From: GCA-2733415 sp049609325
Lineage (GTDB): Bacteria > Bacteroidota > Bacteroidia > Flavobacteriales > Flavobacteriaceae
Assembly (NCBI GenBank): GCA_049609325.1
Contig: JBMYYK010000010.1
Coordinates: 1-55,823, forward strand
Reading direction: 5' to 3'
DNA: 55,823 bases
Below the pieces are notes generated by a model that saw only the letters and a program-made list of their open reading frames with translations, was not told the DNA's origin and ran no database searches. Numbering within the stretch: position 1 is the stretch's first letter; every line of letters starts with the position of its first letter. Positions 24,562-33,443 of the stretch are shown one piece after another. Position numbers and translations under genes: made by a program.

Positions 24562-27423
24562 ATGGCTGATAATAAACAAATGAGGCTTAATAAGGTGTTA
24601 AGAGAGTTGAATATTTCTCTTGATAGAGCTGTGGAATTTTTAAATTCTAAAGGAATTCAAATTGAAGCACGTCCTACTACAAAAATATCTGGTGACATAT
24701 ACCAAGTGTTATCCGATCAATTTCAAACAGATGCTTCTAAAAAAGTAGCTTCAAAAGAAGTAGGAGAAGAAAAACGAAAAGAAAAAGAGGCATTACGTTT
24801 AGAACGTGAACGCGAAGAAGAACGTAAAAAAGCTGAAGAAGCTAAAAGACAGGAAATCATTAAAGCCAAAGCCTCAATTTCTGGACCAAAAACTGTTGGT
24901 TCTATAGATTTAAATGCAGATAAAACTCAGCCAGAGCAACCTCAAGAACCTACTGCAGATAAAACTACAGACACCAAAGAAGTTACTCAGCCAACTCCAG
25001 AAGAACCTCAGGTAATTGAAACACGAAAAGCAGAAGTTCAAAAACCAAAAGTTCTAAAAACAATAGATTTAGAGAAAACTAAACCTGTTCAGAAAAAGAA
25101 AAAGAAAGAGACGCCTCAACAAACAGCTGAAAAACCTCAACAAAAACCAGCTGAAAAACCAGCTGTTAAAACAACACCAGATACATCAAGTAAAACTGAT
25201 GCTAGTAATGATCAAAACACCGAACAACCGGTTGACGAAAAAGTTACTACGCAGTATCAAAAGTTATCTGGCCCAAAAATGACAGGTCAAAAAATTGATT
25301 TATCTCAATTTAACAAACCAAAGAAAAAAGCCGATCCTAAAAAGGGAGCTGCTACAGATAAAAAACCGAAAAGGAAACGTATTGCCAAACCAAATACTGG
25401 CACCAATACTGGTCCTGGTAACAGAGGAGGTAATAACAAAAATAATAAAGGCAATAACTACAAAGGAGGTAAAAAAGGTAGACGAGCTCAAGTTGTTAAA
25501 GAAGAACCATCTGAAGCTGACGTACAAAAGCAAGTAAGAGAAACCCTAGAAAAACTTCAGGGAAGATCTAACAAATCTAAAGGTGTTAAAAACAGAAGAG
25601 ATAAGAGAGATTTACACCGTCAGAAAAGACAAGATGAAATTGATGCTCAAGATGCAGAAAGCAAAATCTTAAAAGTAACCGAGTTCGTTACTGTTAACGA
25701 AGTTGCTACCATGATGAATGTGCCTAATACCAAAATTATTGGAGCATGTATGTCATTAGGTATCATGGTTACCATGAACCAACGTCTTGATGCAGAAACC
25801 CTTGCCATAGTTGCTGATGAATTTGGATATGAAGTAGAATTTGTTTCTGCCGATTTAGAAGAGGCAATAGTGGAGCATGAAGACAAGCCAGAAGACTTAA
25901 TTACCAGAGCTCCAATTGTAACCGTAATGGGACATGTTGATCACGGTAAAACCTCATTATTAGATTACATTCGTAAAGAAAATGTAATTGCTGGTGAATC
26001 TGGAGGTATCACACAACATATTGGTGCTTACGGAGTTGAATTAGAAAATGGTCAGAAAATAGCATTTTTAGATACTCCTGGTCACGAGGCCTTTACAGCA
26101 ATGCGTGCTCGTGGTGCTCAAGTAACTGATATCGCAATTATTGTAATTGCTGCAGATGATGATATCATGCCGCAAACAAAAGAAGCAATATCACATGCTC
26201 AAGCTGCTGGCGTACCAATAGTTTTTGCAATAAACAAAGTTGACTTACCTACTGCAAACCCTGATAAAGTAAAAGAACGTTTAGCTGGCATGAACTTACT
26301 AGTTGAAGATTGGGGTGGTAAAATTCAATCGCATGATATTTCTGCTAAAACAGGATTAGGTGTTAATGAATTATTAGAAAAAGTATTACTTGAAGCAGAA
26401 TTGCTTGATTTAAAAGCAAATCCAGATAAAATTGCATCGGGTACTGTAGTTGAAGCATTCTTAGACAAAGGTCGTGGTTACGTTTCTACAATATTAGTAC
26501 AAGCTGGAACTTTAAAAATTGGTGATTACCTATTAGCTGGTAAGCACACAGGTAAAGTTAAAGCCATGCAAAATGAACGAGGAGATAATGTTAAAGTTGC
26601 AGGACCTTCAACACCAGTATCAATACTTGGTTTAGATGGTGCTCCACAAGCTGGTGATAAGTTTAATGTATTTGAAGATGAAAGAGAAGCAAAATCTATC
26701 GCTACCAAACGTACGCAATTACACCGAGAGCAATCTGTACGTACGCAACGTCATATCACACTTGATGAAATCGGACGTCGTATTGCTTTAGGAGACTTTA
26801 AAGAATTGAACATCATCTTAAAAGGAGATGTAGACGGTTCTGTTGAAGCCTTAACGGATTCATTCCAGAAATTATCTACTGAAGAAATTCAGGTAAACAT
26901 CATACACAAAGGAGTTGGTGCAATTACAGAATCTGATGTATTATTAGCTTCTGCTTCTGAAGCCATCATTATCGGATTTAACGTAAGACCTGCTGGTAAA
27001 GCAAGACAGGTTGCAGAACAAGAAGAAATTGACATCCGCACCTACTCTATCATCTATGACGCTATTAATGACTTAAGAGATGCCATGGAAGGTATGTTAT
27101 CTCCAGATATTAAAGAAGAAATTACGGGTACTGCTGAAGTTCGTGAATTATTTAAAATATCTAAAGTTGGTACAATTGCTGGTTGTATGGTAACATCTGG
27201 TAAAATATTACGTAACGGGAAAATTCGAATCATACGTGAGTCTGTAGTAATATTTGACGGTGAATTAGCTGCTTTAAAACGTTTTAAAGACGATGTAAAA
27301 GAAGTTGCAAAAGGATACGATTGTGGTATGCAAATTAAAAACTACAACGACCTTAAAGAAGGCGATGTTTTTGAATGCTACCAAGAAGTTGAAATTAAAA
27401 AGACACTTAAAAAACAACGTTAA
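24562..27423 (+). CDS. infB: Translation initiation factor IF-2
   Basis: A 953-residue GTPase that brings initiator tRNA to the 30S subunit. An N-terminal IF2_N domain (MRLNKVLRELNISLDRAVEFL) is followed by a very long charged linker, residues ~65-370, rich in Lys, Glu, Pro and Gln, including a Gly/Asn/Lys stretch near 285-305. A second IF2_N-type motif precedes the G domain. The G1 motif GHVDHGKT begins at residue 457, with DTPGHEAF and NKVD following. The linker explains several open but unreal frames in this region. It ends at a strong terminator. Confidence 0.97.
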   Translation: MADNKQMRLNKVLRELNISLDRAVEFLNSKGIQIEARPTTKISGDIYQVLSDQFQTDASKKVASKEVGEEKRKEKEALRLEREREEERKKAEEAKRQEIIKAKASISGPKTVGSIDLNADKTQPEQPQEPTADKTTDTKEVTQPTPEEPQVIETRKAEVQKPKVLKTIDLEKTKPVQKKKKKETPQQTAEKPQQKPAEKPAVKTTPDTSSKTDASNDQNTEQPVDEKVTTQYQKLSGPKMTGQKIDLSQFNKPKKKADPKKGAATDKKPKRKRIAKPNTGTNTGPGNRGGNNKNNKGNNYKGGKKGRRAQVVKEEPSEADVQKQVRETLEKLQGRSNKSKGVKNRRDKRDLHRQKRQDEIDAQDAESKILKVTEFVTVNEVATMMNVPNTKIIGACMSLGIMVTMNQRLDAETLAIVADEFGYEVEFVSADLEEAIVEHEDKPEDLITRAPIVTVMGHVDHGKTSLLDYIRKENVIAGESGGITQHIGAYGVELENGQKIAFLDTPGHEAFTAMRARGAQVTDIAIIVIAADDDIMPQTKEAISHAQAAGVPIVFAINKVDLPTANPDKVKERLAGMNLLVEDWGGKIQSHDISAKTGLGVNELLEKVLLEAELLDLKANPDKIASGTVVEAFLDKGRGYVSTILVQAGTLKIGDYLLAGKHTGKVKAMQNERGDNVKVAGPSTPVSILGLDGAPQAGDKFNVFEDEREAKSIATKRTQLHREQSVRTQRHITLDEIGRRIALGDFKELNIILKGDVDGSVEALTDSFQKLSTEEIQVNIIHKGVGAITESDVLLASASEAIIIGFNVRPAGKARQVAEQEEIDIRTYSIIYDAINDLRDAMEGMLSPDIKEEITGTAEVRELFKISKVGTIAGCMVTSGKILRNGKIRIIRESVVIFDGELAALKRFKDDVKEVAKGYDCGMQIKNYNDLKEGDVFECYQEVEIKKTLKKQR

Positions 27424-27445
27424 TAATTTTTTAAAAAATTATATT

Positions 27446-27479
27446 AAAATCCCTTTAGCACTTCTAAAGGGATTTTTTA
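27446..27479 (+). terminator. Terminator of the rimP-nusA-infB operon
   Basis: A perfect 13-bp stem AAAATCCCTTTAG (27446-27458) / CTAAAGGGATTTT (27464-27476), 5-base loop, then T-rich. Confidence 0.9.
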
Positions 27480-27528
27480 TTCCCAACAACTAAATATCTC
27501 ATAGCTTAAAATTTATTACATTTACACA

Positions 27529-28818
27529 ATGCTATATGAATGGTTTATAATTATACTCATGTTATTGCTTTCTGCCTTTTTTTCTGGTATGGAAATGGCA
27601 TATGTATCTTCAAATAAAATCCATATAGAATTAGAAAAGAAAAAAAAAGGACTCATCGCAAAAGTCTTAGCACGAATAACAGAAAACCCTTCAAAATTCA
27701 TTGCCACCATGCTCGTTGGCAACAATATAGCTTTAGTAATTTACGGGTTGTTTATGGGTAATATAATAATGAGGTGGTTAGACCATTTGTTACCCATAAC
27801 TAATCAGCAATTACACTACTTTGTCACAAATTTCGACTTACTAATTCAAACCATAATATCAACATTAGTCATATTATTTACCGCAGAGTTTTTACCTAAA
27901 GTATTCTTTCAAATTTACGGCAATACCTTATTAAAAGTTTTTGCTTTACCAGCTTATTTGTTCTATATAGCCTTTTATTTTATTTCGTCATTTGTAATGC
28001 AAATTTCAGACTTTATATTAAAAAAGTTCTTTAAAACAAATGGCGATGAACTACAATTGTCCTTTTCAAAAATTGAATTAGGAAATTACATCTCTGAACA
28101 AATGGAAACCGTTGATAAAACTGATGACGTAGATTCCGAAATACAGTTGTTTAAAAACGCTTTAGATTTCGCCGAAGTGAAATCACGAGAAGTTATGGTA
28201 CCCCGAACAGAAATTATGGCTGTTGAGTTTCATGAAAACACCCAAAAACTAGCTAAACTATTTACTGATACTGGCTACACCAAGATTATAGTTTATAAAG
28301 ACACTATTGATAATATTGTAGGTTATGTTAGATCTTTTGATTTATTTAAAAAACCAAAAACCATTAAATCAATCATACATCCTATTGAGTATGTACCTGA
28401 AACAATGCTTATTAATGATGTACTTAATTTACTAACCAAAAAACGAAAAAGTATTGCTGTAGTACTTGATGAATACGGCGGTACATCTGGTATGCTTACC
28501 GTTGAAGACATCATTGAAGAACTTTTTGGAGAAATTGAAGATGAACATGACACCTTAGAATTGATTGAAGAACAGCTAAACGCTACCACATATCACTTTT
28601 CAGCTAGACATGAAGTTGATTACCTCAATGAAAAGTACAAATTAAATTTGCCTGAAGCTGAACAATACGAAACTTTAGGAGGACTAATTGTTTACAATAC
28701 AGAAGAAATTCCTCATAAAAATGAACACCTACATTTAAACCAATTCACTTTTACAATTCTAGAAGTATCAAGCACAAAAATAGACCTTGTAAAACTAGAA
28801 ATTAATCAAAATGATTAA
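27529..28818 (+). CDS. CNNM/hemolysin-family transporter with CBS and CorC domains
   Basis: A 429-residue protein of the CNNM/CorC (HlyC) family. The N-terminal DUF21 membrane domain has about four hydrophobic segments (residues 3-160), with the motif SAFFSGMEMAYVSSNKI. A CBS pair follows (SREVMVPRTEIMAVE ... KSIAVVLDEYGGTSGMLTVEDIIEELFGEIEDEHD), then a C-terminal CorC_HlyC domain (~345-425). Family members are linked to Mg2+/Co2+ export; the hemolysin name is historical. In flavobacteria this gene usually follows the small protein after lptC, as I recall, but here it follows infB. The next gene is a PpiD-like foldase, 152 bases on. Confidence 0.9.
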   Translation: MLYEWFIIILMLLLSAFFSGMEMAYVSSNKIHIELEKKKKGLIAKVLARITENPSKFIATMLVGNNIALVIYGLFMGNIIMRWLDHLLPITNQQLHYFVTNFDLLIQTIISTLVILFTAEFLPKVFFQIYGNTLLKVFALPAYLFYIAFYFISSFVMQISDFILKKFFKTNGDELQLSFSKIELGNYISEQMETVDKTDDVDSEIQLFKNALDFAEVKSREVMVPRTEIMAVEFHENTQKLAKLFTDTGYTKIIVYKDTIDNIVGYVRSFDLFKKPKTIKSIIHPIEYVPETMLINDVLNLLTKKRKSIAVVLDEYGGTSGMLTVEDIIEELFGEIEDEHDTLELIEEQLNATTYHFSARHEVDYLNEKYKLNLPEAEQYETLGGLIVYNTEEIPHKNEHLHLNQFTFTILEVSSTKIDLVKLEINQND

Positions 28819-28933
28819 TTTAAACGCACTACTTTTCAAGACTTTACACAGACTAAATGGAACTTTAAAAAGCCTATAGAATAATTTATAGTACAATTCA
28901 CTAAAACTGCTTTTATTTTATACAATAAAATAC

Positions 28934-28941
28934 TATTTTCG
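28934..28941 (+). promoter_or_regulatory. Candidate -7 element of ppiD-like gene
   Basis: Reads TATTTTCG, one mismatch from TAnnTTTG, 29 bases upstream of the ATG. The 152-base gap after the CNNM gene holds nothing else I recognise. Confidence 0.35.
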
Positions 28942-28970
28942 CTACCTTAATTATACAAAACAGAATAAAG

Positions 28971-31022
28971 ATGGCAATCTTAAGTAAGATACGTGAAAAA
29001 ACAGTTTTTTTAATTTTTATTATCGCATTAGGTTTATTTGCATTCCTAATTGACCCAACGAAATTAATCGATTTTTTCGCTAATGGAGGAACAAAAGAAT
29101 ACTTAGCAAAAGTAGATGACGAAGTTATATACAACGAGGCATTTGCAAGACAAGTAGAAGCTGCACAACGTGGTAACCAACAAAGCACCATTCAAGTTGC
29201 TAATCGAGTTTATGACCAAGAAGTAACTAGAATTCTATTAAACAATGAGTTAGATAAATTAGGAATCACAGTAGAAAAAGATCAAATGTGGGACCTTTTT
29301 AAAACAAACTATGCAAACGTGCCAGACTTCAAAAATGAATCAGGAGAGTTTGACGAAGGTAAATTAAAAGAATTTATAGAATCACAAGTAGAGGCTAATC
29401 CAATAGCTTGGGAGCAACAAGAAAAAAGCATTGCTTTTTCTGGTAAACAGCAACTATACTATGCTTTAGTAAAAGCTGGATCTTTACCTACAGAAAAAGA
29501 AGGTGAAGTGGCATACAAAATGCAAAATGACTTGGTAGACATGAAATATGTGTATTTACCATATACGGAAATTGCTGACTCAACAATTACTATTTCAAAA
29601 GAAAAAATTCAAGCTTATGTGAATGCGCATAAAAATCAGTTTGAAGAAGAGGCTAATGCTGCAGTACAATATGTATATTTTGAAGAAAAACCATCTGAAG
29701 AAGATGAAAATGAATTCAATACAAAAATCAATGCATTATTACCAGAGTTAAAAAACACTACTAATATTGCAGATTTTATCAATGAAAATTCAGCAATTAA
29801 ACATGATACAATTTACAAATTGAAAACTGCTTTAGAAGCACCAATTCAAGCTTTAGTAGACTCTATGCAAATTGGAGACACATATGGACCATATACTGCC
29901 AATGGGTTTTCAAAAATCATGAAGTTAACAGGGAAAAAATTAGCGCCATCTGTAAAAGCAAGTCACGCTCTAATCGCTTATGAAGGTGCACAACGAGCAA
30001 ATCCAGACGTAAAGAGAACAAAAGAAGAAGCTAAAGCTTTAGCAGAGGAATTACTGACAGAAGCAAAAGCATCAGGAACAGATTTTGCTGCATTTGCTAC
30101 TGAACATTCTGACGGACCTTCTGCTAGTAAAGGTGGAGACTTAGGATGGTTTTACGAAAATCAAATGGTACCAGCATTTAATGATTATGTATTCAACAAC
30201 TCTAAAGAATCTATTGGTTTAGTTGAAACTGATTTCGGATTTCATATCATCAAAATTGTTGACACCAAAGAGGAAAACAAATATCAAATAGCAACATTAG
30301 CTATGAAAGTTGAAGCTTCTCAAAAAACAATTGATGCGTTATATGCAGACGCTAGTCAATTTGAAGTTGATGTTAATGAAGGTGATTTCATAAAAGTTTC
30401 TGAAACAAAAAACTATGCGGTACGACCTGTAAGTACAATCACTAATTTATCTGAAAATTTACCAGGTTTACAAGGATCTCAACGTCAAATTGTAAAATGG
30501 TTATTTAATGACGATACAAAAATTGGAGATATTAAAAGATTTGACATTAATGGTAATTACGCTGTAGTACAGATAACATCAAGAAAAGAAAAAGGAGTAA
30601 TGTCTGCTGATGATGCCTCTTTCAAAGTATTACCTATATTGAGAAATAAAGAAAAAGCAGAACAATTAAAAGCAAAAATGTCTGCAAATACATTAGCTGA
30701 CAATGCAGCAAACAACAATACAACTGTGAGAACTGCAAATGCTATTAGCATGGCTAACCCTACATTACCAGGAGCAGGAAGAGAGCCAAAAGTGGTTGGT
30801 ACTGCTTTTGCTTTAGAAAACGGGCAAGTTTCAAGCCTAATTGAAGGAGAAAAAGGGGTGTATATGATTGAAGTTACCAAACAGACTTTAGCTCCAAAAA
30901 TGGATTCATACAAAACTTTTGCTAAAGACCCTAACAACAACATTAATGCAGTTGGCGCAAAAGTTATTGACGCTTTAAAAAAGAAAGCTGTTATAGAAGA
31001 CAATAGAGCAGTATTTTACTAA
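28971..31022 (+). CDS. PpiD-like peptidylprolyl isomerase (SurA N-terminal domain)
   Basis: A 683-residue periplasmic foldase anchored by one N-terminal membrane helix (VFLIFIIALGLFAFLI, residues ~11-27). The next ~150 residues match the SurA_N_3 helical chaperone domain. A parvulin-type rotamase lies at about 331-440 (SHALIAYEG ... FAAFATEHSDGPSASKGGDLGWFYENQMVPAFNDYVFN ... DFGFHIIKI). A second, weaker rotamase-like part follows. PpiD helps newly exported outer-membrane proteins fold near the Sec translocon, and so joins BamA and the two OmpH proteins of this window functionally. A terminator follows 25 bases after the stop. Confidence 0.92.
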   Translation: MAILSKIREKTVFLIFIIALGLFAFLIDPTKLIDFFANGGTKEYLAKVDDEVIYNEAFARQVEAAQRGNQQSTIQVANRVYDQEVTRILLNNELDKLGITVEKDQMWDLFKTNYANVPDFKNESGEFDEGKLKEFIESQVEANPIAWEQQEKSIAFSGKQQLYYALVKAGSLPTEKEGEVAYKMQNDLVDMKYVYLPYTEIADSTITISKEKIQAYVNAHKNQFEEEANAAVQYVYFEEKPSEEDENEFNTKINALLPELKNTTNIADFINENSAIKHDTIYKLKTALEAPIQALVDSMQIGDTYGPYTANGFSKIMKLTGKKLAPSVKASHALIAYEGAQRANPDVKRTKEEAKALAEELLTEAKASGTDFAAFATEHSDGPSASKGGDLGWFYENQMVPAFNDYVFNNSKESIGLVETDFGFHIIKIVDTKEENKYQIATLAMKVEASQKTIDALYADASQFEVDVNEGDFIKVSETKNYAVRPVSTITNLSENLPGLQGSQRQIVKWLFNDDTKIGDIKRFDINGNYAVVQITSRKEKGVMSADDASFKVLPILRNKEKAEQLKAKMSANTLADNAANNNTTVRTANAISMANPTLPGAGREPKVVGTAFALENGQVSSLIEGEKGVYMIEVTKQTLAPKMDSYKTFAKDPNNNINAVGAKVIDALKKKAVIEDNRAVFY

Positions 31023-31046
31023 AAACTCTATACCTTATAAAAGGAG

Positions 31047-31077
31047 AAAGCCTCAGCTATATGTTGAGGCTTTTTTT
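31047..31077 (+). terminator. Terminator of ppiD-like gene
   Basis: Stem AAAGCCTCA / TTGAGGCTTT (core GCCTCA 31050-31055 with TGAGGC 31065-31070) followed by T7. Confidence 0.88.
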
Positions 31078-31111
31078 ATGGTCTATATTGTTAAACATAC
31101 TAAAATAAAAA

Positions 31112-31140
31112 ATCCCTGCTATAATAATTATAACAGGGAT
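31112..31140 (-). terminator. Terminator-like inverted repeat, minus strand
   Basis: Arms ATCCCTGCTATAAT (31112-31125) and ATTATAACAGGGAT (31127-31140), one mismatch; on the minus strand it is followed by TTTTTTATTTT, so it may back up the terminator of the surE-lpxB operon. Confidence 0.65.
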
Positions 31141-31161
31141 CTTACCCCAAAAAAACTTACT

Positions 31162-31187
31162 TTAGTCTGTACATTCATACAGACTAA
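31162..31187. repeat. Perfect 10-bp inverted repeat
   Basis: TTAGTCTGTA / TACAGACTAA with a 6-base loop, lacking a T run on either side. It is one of four hairpins packed between two convergent operons; it is not an obvious intrinsic terminator. Confidence 0.6.
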
Positions 31188-31214
31188 TCAAATTTACGTT
31201 TTTTTTACATGTGA

Positions 31215-31240
31215 AAAAATACCTGCTTTTAGGTATTTTT
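31215..31240. terminator. Terminator after the NlpC/P60 gene
   Basis: Stem AAAAATACCT (31215-31224) / AGGTATTTTT (31231-31240), loop GCTTTT; it lies 21 bases past the minus-strand stop and can work in both directions. Confidence 0.8.
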
Positions 31241-31261
31241 GATGACGTATTCAAATACTAA

Positions 31262-32029
31262 TTATGGTATTTGCAATGTCATCCCTAATGTTAATGTCGT
31301 AGATTTTAGATTATTTAATGACATGATATCAGCTACTGAAACACCTTTATATCTTCTAGCAATACTATAAAGTGTATCCCCTTGTTTAACAGTATGAGTG
31401 GTTTTATGTTCAGAATGTGACAACTCTTTAATTTGAACACTTCCTGATTGATCATCAGAATAATTAAAACGTCTAGTTTCTCTATAAGCATTAGCCCAAT
31501 ATCCTTCTCTTAATGATGAAATCATGACACCTCGTGATGATGAGGAGTGCACAAATTTCACATCTCTACCATCTACACTAACAACCAATCCTACGTGATT
31601 AATGCGTCTTTTACCATTAGTCATAAAAAACACTAAATCTCCTTTTTTAGCGCTTTTAACAGAAACACTACGTCCTAATTTTGATTGCTCAAATGATGTT
31701 CTTGGCAACGTAACATCTATAACTTTAAATGAACTATACATTAATCCTGAACAATCCATTCCTGATTTTGTGGTACCTCCGTACTTATATTCAGTTCCTT
31801 TATAACTTAGAGCCTTTCTAATAACTTTATTCGCTTCAGAAGATGATGATTCAGTTGGTTTATGAGTTACGACAACTTTTTTTTCGAGGCTTTTAGTTGT
31901 TATACGCGGAACTGTTTTCTTGCTAGTATACTTTTTTGAAGCCGACTTTGTAGTCACCACTTTTTTAGATTTACATGAGGTTATCGCAAGTATTGCAAGA
32001 ACCGGTATTAACTTTCTATACTTTATCAT
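31262..32029 (-). CDS. C40 family peptidase: NlpC/P60 lipoprotein with LysM
   Basis: A 255-residue lipoprotein (lipobox ITSC, Cys19) with a basic Ser/Thr/Lys linker, an NlpC/P60 domain at ~65-190 and one LysM domain at ~211-255. Catalytic Cys93 lies in GMDCSG and His145 in RINHVGLVV. NlpC/P60 enzymes cut the stem peptides of peptidoglycan; LysM holds the enzyme on the glycan. The start is the ATG at 32029, preferred to an upstream GTG at 32032; both lie just after the lpxB stop, so it is the last gene of the surE-lpxB operon. In relatives comEC often follows this gene, by my recollection; here it does not. Confidence 0.92.
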   Translation of the reverse strand: MIKYRKLIPVLAILAITSCKSKKVVTTKSASKKYTSKKTVPRITTKSLEKKVVVTHKPTESSSSEANKVIRKALSYKGTEYKYGGTTKSGMDCSGLMYSSFKVIDVTLPRTSFEQSKLGRSVSVKSAKKGDLVFFMTNGKRRINHVGLVVSVDGRDVKFVHSSSSRGVMISSLREGYWANAYRETRRFNYSDDQSGSVQIKELSHSEHKTTHTVKQGDTLYSIARRYKGVSVADIMSLNNLKSTTLTLGMTLQIP

Positions 32030-32033
32030 CACA

Positions 32034-33140
32034 TCAAGTATTTACAATTAATTCTGCAGTTGTTTCACTAGCACCACTTCCTCCTAACTTTTGCTCTAGA
32101 GCATAATAATCTGTGAACATTTGAGCTCTATATGAAGGGGCTAATATTTTTTTCAGCTCAACACTTAACTGTTCAGAATTAAATTCTTTTTGAATTAACT
32201 CTTTTACTACTTCTCTATCCATTATTAGGTTTACCAATGAAATATAATTTAACTTTATAATTCGCTTAGCAATTTGATACGAAATATTACTTCCTTTATA
32301 ACAAACTACTTGTGGCACTTTAAACAACGCTGTTTCTAAAGTTGCAGTACCAGAAGTGACTAATGCTGCTGTAGAAAGGCTTAATAAATCATATGTTTTG
32401 TTAGATATAAAACTAATGTTTGTTGTTTGTATAAATTGCTTATAAAAATCGTAATCTTGGCTGGGCGCACCTGCAATTACAAACTGATAATCACTAAACT
32501 CATCAACTAAAGTTAACATGACTGACAACATTTTTTTTATCTCTTGTTGCCTACTACCGGGTAACAATGCAATAATTGGTTTATCACTTAACTGATGTTC
32601 TTCTCTAAATTTTTCATCATCAACTTGTGGTCTATGTGCTATAGCATCTAATAGCGGATGTCCTACAAAATGTACCGAAAAGTGATGCTTCTCTTCATAA
32701 AACTCTTTTTCGAAAGGTAAAATAACATACATTTTATCTACATCTCGCTTAATAGCTTTAATCCTATTTTCTTTCCAAGCCCAAATTTGTGGTGATATGT
32801 AATAATGTGTTTCAAAACCTAACGCTTTGGCCCACTTCATTATTCTAAAGTTAAAGCCAGGATAGTCGACAAAAATAAGTTTGTCAGGCTTGAATTCAGA
32901 AATATCTTTTTTACATAAGGCTATATTTTTTGCAATGGTTCTAAGATTCATTACCACTTCTATAAACCCCATGAAAGCAAGCTCTCTGTAATGCTTTACC
33001 AAGGTTCCTCCTACGGCTTGCATTAGATCACCACCCCAAAATCGAAATTGCGCCTGAGGATCTTTATCCTTTATTGCTTTCATTAAATTTGACGCGTGCA
33101 AATCTCCTGAAGCCTCTCCTGCTATGATATAATATTTCAT
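32034..33140 (-). CDS. lpxB: Lipid-A-disaccharide synthase
   Basis: A 368-residue GT19-family glycosyltransferase joining UDP-2,3-diacylglucosamine and lipid X to make the lipid A disaccharide at the cytoplasmic face of the inner membrane. It shows the N-terminal MKYYIIAGEASGDLHAS motif, the YYISPQIWAWKENRIK block and the glycosyltransferase nucleotide-binding region LLPGSRQQEIKK and SGTATLETAL. The length is normal. It sits in a surE - small membrane protein - lpxB - NlpC/P60 operon and functionally matches lptC at the other end of the window. Confidence 0.96.
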   Translation of the reverse strand: MKYYIIAGEASGDLHASNLMKAIKDKDPQAQFRFWGGDLMQAVGGTLVKHYRELAFMGFIEVVMNLRTIAKNIALCKKDISEFKPDKLIFVDYPGFNFRIMKWAKALGFETHYYISPQIWAWKENRIKAIKRDVDKMYVILPFEKEFYEEKHHFSVHFVGHPLLDAIAHRPQVDDEKFREEHQLSDKPIIALLPGSRQQEIKKMLSVMLTLVDEFSDYQFVIAGAPSQDYDFYKQFIQTTNISFISNKTYDLLSLSTAALVTSGTATLETALFKVPQVVCYKGSNISYQIAKRIIKLNYISLVNLIMDREVVKELIQKEFNSEQLSVELKKILAPSYRAQMFTDYYALEQKLGGSGASETTAELIVNT

Positions 33141-33149
33141 GCTTATGCT

Positions 33150-33443
33150 TTAAATAAAATAAATAGCATATGTTATAAATGCTACTAATAGAGTGGCTAA
33201 AACGACTCCTCTAGCCTTATATTCTAAATCTTTCTGTAATAAAAAAAAGAACACTCCCAAATTTGGCAGAGCGCCTAATGCTAATAACATCCACAAATTA
33301 CCTTCATTTACAAACCCTTGAAAAGTCATTGTAAACTCTGAAGATTTTATACTTGAAATTAACAATGTACATATGATTACTCCTAGTACTGAAGTTAACA
33401 CCCCAATAAAAAACCCTTTGAATACTTCTTGCTTAATTTTCAA
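33150..33443 (-). CDS. Small conserved membrane protein between surE and lpxB
   Basis: A 97-residue protein with three hydrophobic segments (about residues 10-29, 50-67 and 77-96). I do not recognise a functional family. The only plausible start is a TTG at 33443 (MKIKQEVFKGFF), inside the last codons of surE with an 11-base overlap, so it depends on coupling to surE translation. Its constant position before lpxB in the operon hints at a link to lipid A or envelope work, but that is only context. Confidence 0.78.
   Translation of the reverse strand: MKIKQEVFKGFFIGVLTSVLGVIICTLLISSIKSSEFTMTFQGFVNEGNLWMLLALGALPNLGVFFFLLQKDLEYKARGVVLATLLVAFITYAIYFI

Noticed and set aside
25080..25560. Open frames on both strands and a repeat-like Lys/Gln/Pro region
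   Set aside because: This is the low-complexity linker of IF-2; the other frames are shadows and the repeats are codon-level, not a CRISPR or mobile repeat.
27305..27493. Short plus-strand frame across the infB end and terminator
   Set aside because: It overlaps infB in another frame and runs through the terminator stem; not a credible gene.
28819..28970. Search for a gene or RNA in the gap before ppiD
   Set aside because: Only a weak promoter-like element was found; no frame of useful length and no strong hairpin.
31262..32029. NlpC/P60 protein as an effector
   Set aside because: It has a lipobox, LysM domain and a housekeeping operon with lpxB and surE.
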